Source: Bacteroides sp.
Lineage (GTDB): Bacteria > Bacteroidota > Bacteroidia > Bacteroidales > Bacteroidaceae
DNA: 64,000 nt
Direction: 5' to 3'
NCBI GenBank assembly: GCA_017621035.1
Contig: JAGATY010000050.1
Span: 39,979-103,978, forward strand
Shown: positions 62,637-64,000 of the stretch, in pieces
Position numbering within the stretch: position 1 is the first letter of the stretch
Layout of the letters: every line of letters begins with the position of its first letter
Translations under genes and position numbers: made by a program
The notes under the pieces: generated by a model
The model's input: the letters and a program-made list of their open reading frames with translations, nothing else
Database searches by the model: none
What the model was told of the DNA's origin: nothing

Positions 62637-63335
62637 ATGGGTAAACTGACAAAAAATCAAAAGTTAGCTGCAGAAAAGATTGAAGCAGGGAAAGCATACT
62701 CACTGAAAGAGGCTGCATCTTTGGTAAAGGAAATCACTTTTTCCAAATTTGATGCTTCATTGGATATTGATGTACGTTTAGGTGTTGATCCACGTAAAGC
62801 TAACCAGATGTTGAGAGGTGTTGTTTCACTTCATCATGGTACTGTTAAACAAGTACTTGTGTTTGTACTTTGTACACCGGATGCTGAAGCTGCTGCGAAA
62901 GAAGCTGGCGCTGACTATGTTGGTCTTGACGAATATATTGAAAAGATCAAAGGTGGATGGACTGATATTGATGTGATTATCACTATGCCATCTATCATGG
63001 GTAAAATTGGTGCACTCGGTCGTGTACTTGGTCCTCGTGGATTGATGCCGAACCCTAAGAGTGGTACTGTAACTATGGATGTTGCTAAGGCTGTAAAAGA
63101 AGTAAAACAAGGTAAGATTGACTTTAAAGTTGATAAGAGCGGTATCGTTCATACTTCTATCGGTAAGGTATCATTCAGTCCTGATCAGATTCGCGACAAC
63201 GCGAAAGAGTTCATCTCTACTCTGAACAAACTGAAACCGACCGCAGCAAAGGGTACATATATTAAGAGTATTTATCTTTCTAGTACAATGAGTGCGGGTA
63301 TCAAAATCGACCCGAAATCAGTGGATGAAATCTAA
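62637..63335 (+). CDS. rplA: 50S ribosomal protein L1
   Basis: 232 residues. [35 protein letters not shown] and the end [18 protein letters not shown] fit L1. L1 forms the movable arm for tRNA release and often represses its own operon through the mRNA; an L1-binding leader could lie in the nusG-rplK gap but was not resolved by eye. Confidence 0.97.
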   Translation: MGKLTKNQKLAAEKIEAGKAYSLKEAASLVKEITFSKFDASLDIDVRLGVDPRKANQMLRGVVSLHHGTVKQVLVFVLCTPDAEAAAKEAGADYVGLDEYIEKIKGGWTDIDVIITMPSIMGKIGALGRVLGPRGLMPNPKSGTVTMDVAKAVKEVKQGKIDFKVDKSGIVHTSIGKVSFSPDQIRDNAKEFISTLNKLKPTAAKGTYIKSIYLSSTMSAGIKIDPKSVDEI

Positions 63336-63350
63336 TAAAACAGAGAAATA

Positions 63351-63869
63351 ATGAGAAAGGAAGATAAAAGTACGATTATAGAGCAAATTGCTGCTACAGT
63401 AAAGGAATATGGTCACTTCTACTTGGTAGACGTTACAGCTATGAACGCTGCTGCTACCAGTGCATTGAGAAGAGATTGTTTTAAATCAGACATCAAATTG
63501 ATGTTGGTTAAAAACACGCTGCTTCACAAAGCACTTGAAAGCTTGGAGGAAGACTTCTCACCTCTTTACGGTTCTTTGAAAGGTACTACTGCTGTTATGT
63601 TTAGCAATACTGCAAACGTTCCTGCTAAGTTAATCAAAGACAAAGCGAAAGACGGTATTCCCGGACTGAAAGCTGCATATGCAGAAGAAAGCTTCTACAT
63701 TGGTGCTGATCAATTGGATGCTCTCGTTTCAATCAAGAGTAAGAATGAAGTTATCGCCGATATCGTTGCCCTGTTGCAATCTCCGGCCAAGAATGTTATT
63801 TCTGCTCTTCAATCAGGTGGTAACACCCTTCACGGAGTTCTCAAGACTCTTGGTGAACGTCCCGAATAA
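63351..63869 (+). CDS. rplJ: 50S ribosomal protein L10
   Basis: 172 residues. MRKEDKSTIIEQIAATVKEY, VKNTLLHKALE and LYGSLKGTTAVMFS are typical. L10 anchors the L7/L12 dimers to the ribosomal stalk. It starts 15 bp after rplA; rplL follows after 47 bp. Confidence 0.96.
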   Translation: MRKEDKSTIIEQIAATVKEYGHFYLVDVTAMNAAATSALRRDCFKSDIKLMLVKNTLLHKALESLEEDFSPLYGSLKGTTAVMFSNTANVPAKLIKDKAKDGIPGLKAAYAEESFYIGADQLDALVSIKSKNEVIADIVALLQSPAKNVISALQSGGNTLHGVLKTLGERPE

Positions 63870-63916
63870 TTTTCAAAAATCAACAAAGTATTTAAACAAT
63901 TAAAATCATACAAAAA

Positions 63917-64000
63917 ATGGCAGATTTGAAAGCTTTTGCAGAACAATTAGTTAACTTGACAGTAAAAGAAGTTAATGAACTTGCAACTATCCTTAAAGAA
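63917..64000 (+). CDS. rplL: 50S ribosomal protein L7/L12, 5' end only
   Basis: 28 codons are visible before the window ends; they read [20 protein letters not shown] and on to ELATILKE, the N-terminal dimerisation domain of L7/L12. The gene order rplJ-rplL confirms it. Confidence 0.95.

Overview
The window is a piece of a Bacteroidales chromosome. Evidence for this: many promoters match the Bacteroidetes pattern TTTG-N19/21-TAnnTTTG; ribosome binding sites are weak or absent; the type IX secretion genes porP-gldK-gldL-gldM-gldN are present; S46 dipeptidyl-peptidases occur as a DPP7/DPP11 pair; lipoprotein signals carry acidic or serine residues after the lipid cysteine; and the L19, S21 and EF-Tu proteins are of Bacteroides/Parabacteroides type. 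A gut or oral relative of Parabacteroides or Tannerella that keeps type IX secretion fits best, but species cannot be fixed from the sequence alone.

Layout. 1-3.8 kb: minus-strand ABC efflux operon (ATPase, two MacB/FtsX-type permeases, periplasmic adaptor cut by the window edge). 3.9-12.3 kb: ROK sugar kinase, rplS, a beta-lactamase-fold serine hydrolase, a methyltransferase-like protein, cobalamin adenosyltransferase, a small acidic protein, a RecQ-like helicase and an SGNH hydrolase. 12.4-18.9 kb: a GNAT gene, then the type IX secretion core operon. 19-22.1 kb: a beta-barrel, an inner-membrane protein of unknown role, a D-Ala-D-Ala dipeptidase-like lipoprotein and a PG_1098-type methyltransferase. 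22.1-26.6 kb: a repeat-rich stretch, a structured leader in front of a small XRE regulator, and a coiled-coil lipoprotein/barrel pair. 26.7-32.4 kb: priA, a PHP hydrolase, a frameshifted serine recombinase, a lipoprotein/barrel pair with a structured RNA upstream, and a low-molecular-weight phosphatase.

32.5-46.9 kb: minus-strand LysR regulator, AAE-family transporter, two thioredoxins, ahpF-ahpC; then plus-strand ECF sigma factor with a membrane partner and a two-gene restriction-modification system; then minus-strand AraC-like HTH gene, a 42-bp hairpin minisatellite, oxyR, waaA and gltX. Much of this block (ahpCF, the HTH gene, oxyR) is visibly richer in G+C than the flanks. 47-57.7 kb: HD-domain c-di-AMP phosphodiesterase, an unknown membrane protein, a DUF4369 lipoprotein, DPP7, and a convergent operon of aminopeptidase P, gamma carbonic anhydrase and DPP11. 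58-64 kb: rpsU, xerC, hpf, three tRNAs, tuf, tRNA-Trp, secE, nusG, rplK, rplA, rplJ and the start of rplL.

Common themes are envelope biology (type IX secretion, barrels, lipoproteins, Kdo transfer, efflux), peptide catabolism (DPP7, DPP11, PepP, VanX-like) and peroxide defence (OxyR, AhpCF, thioredoxins). The least explained material lies between genes: repeats with 7-, 11-, 22- and 42-bp periods, and two strongly structured RNA candidates (about 23.0 and 31.6 kb).
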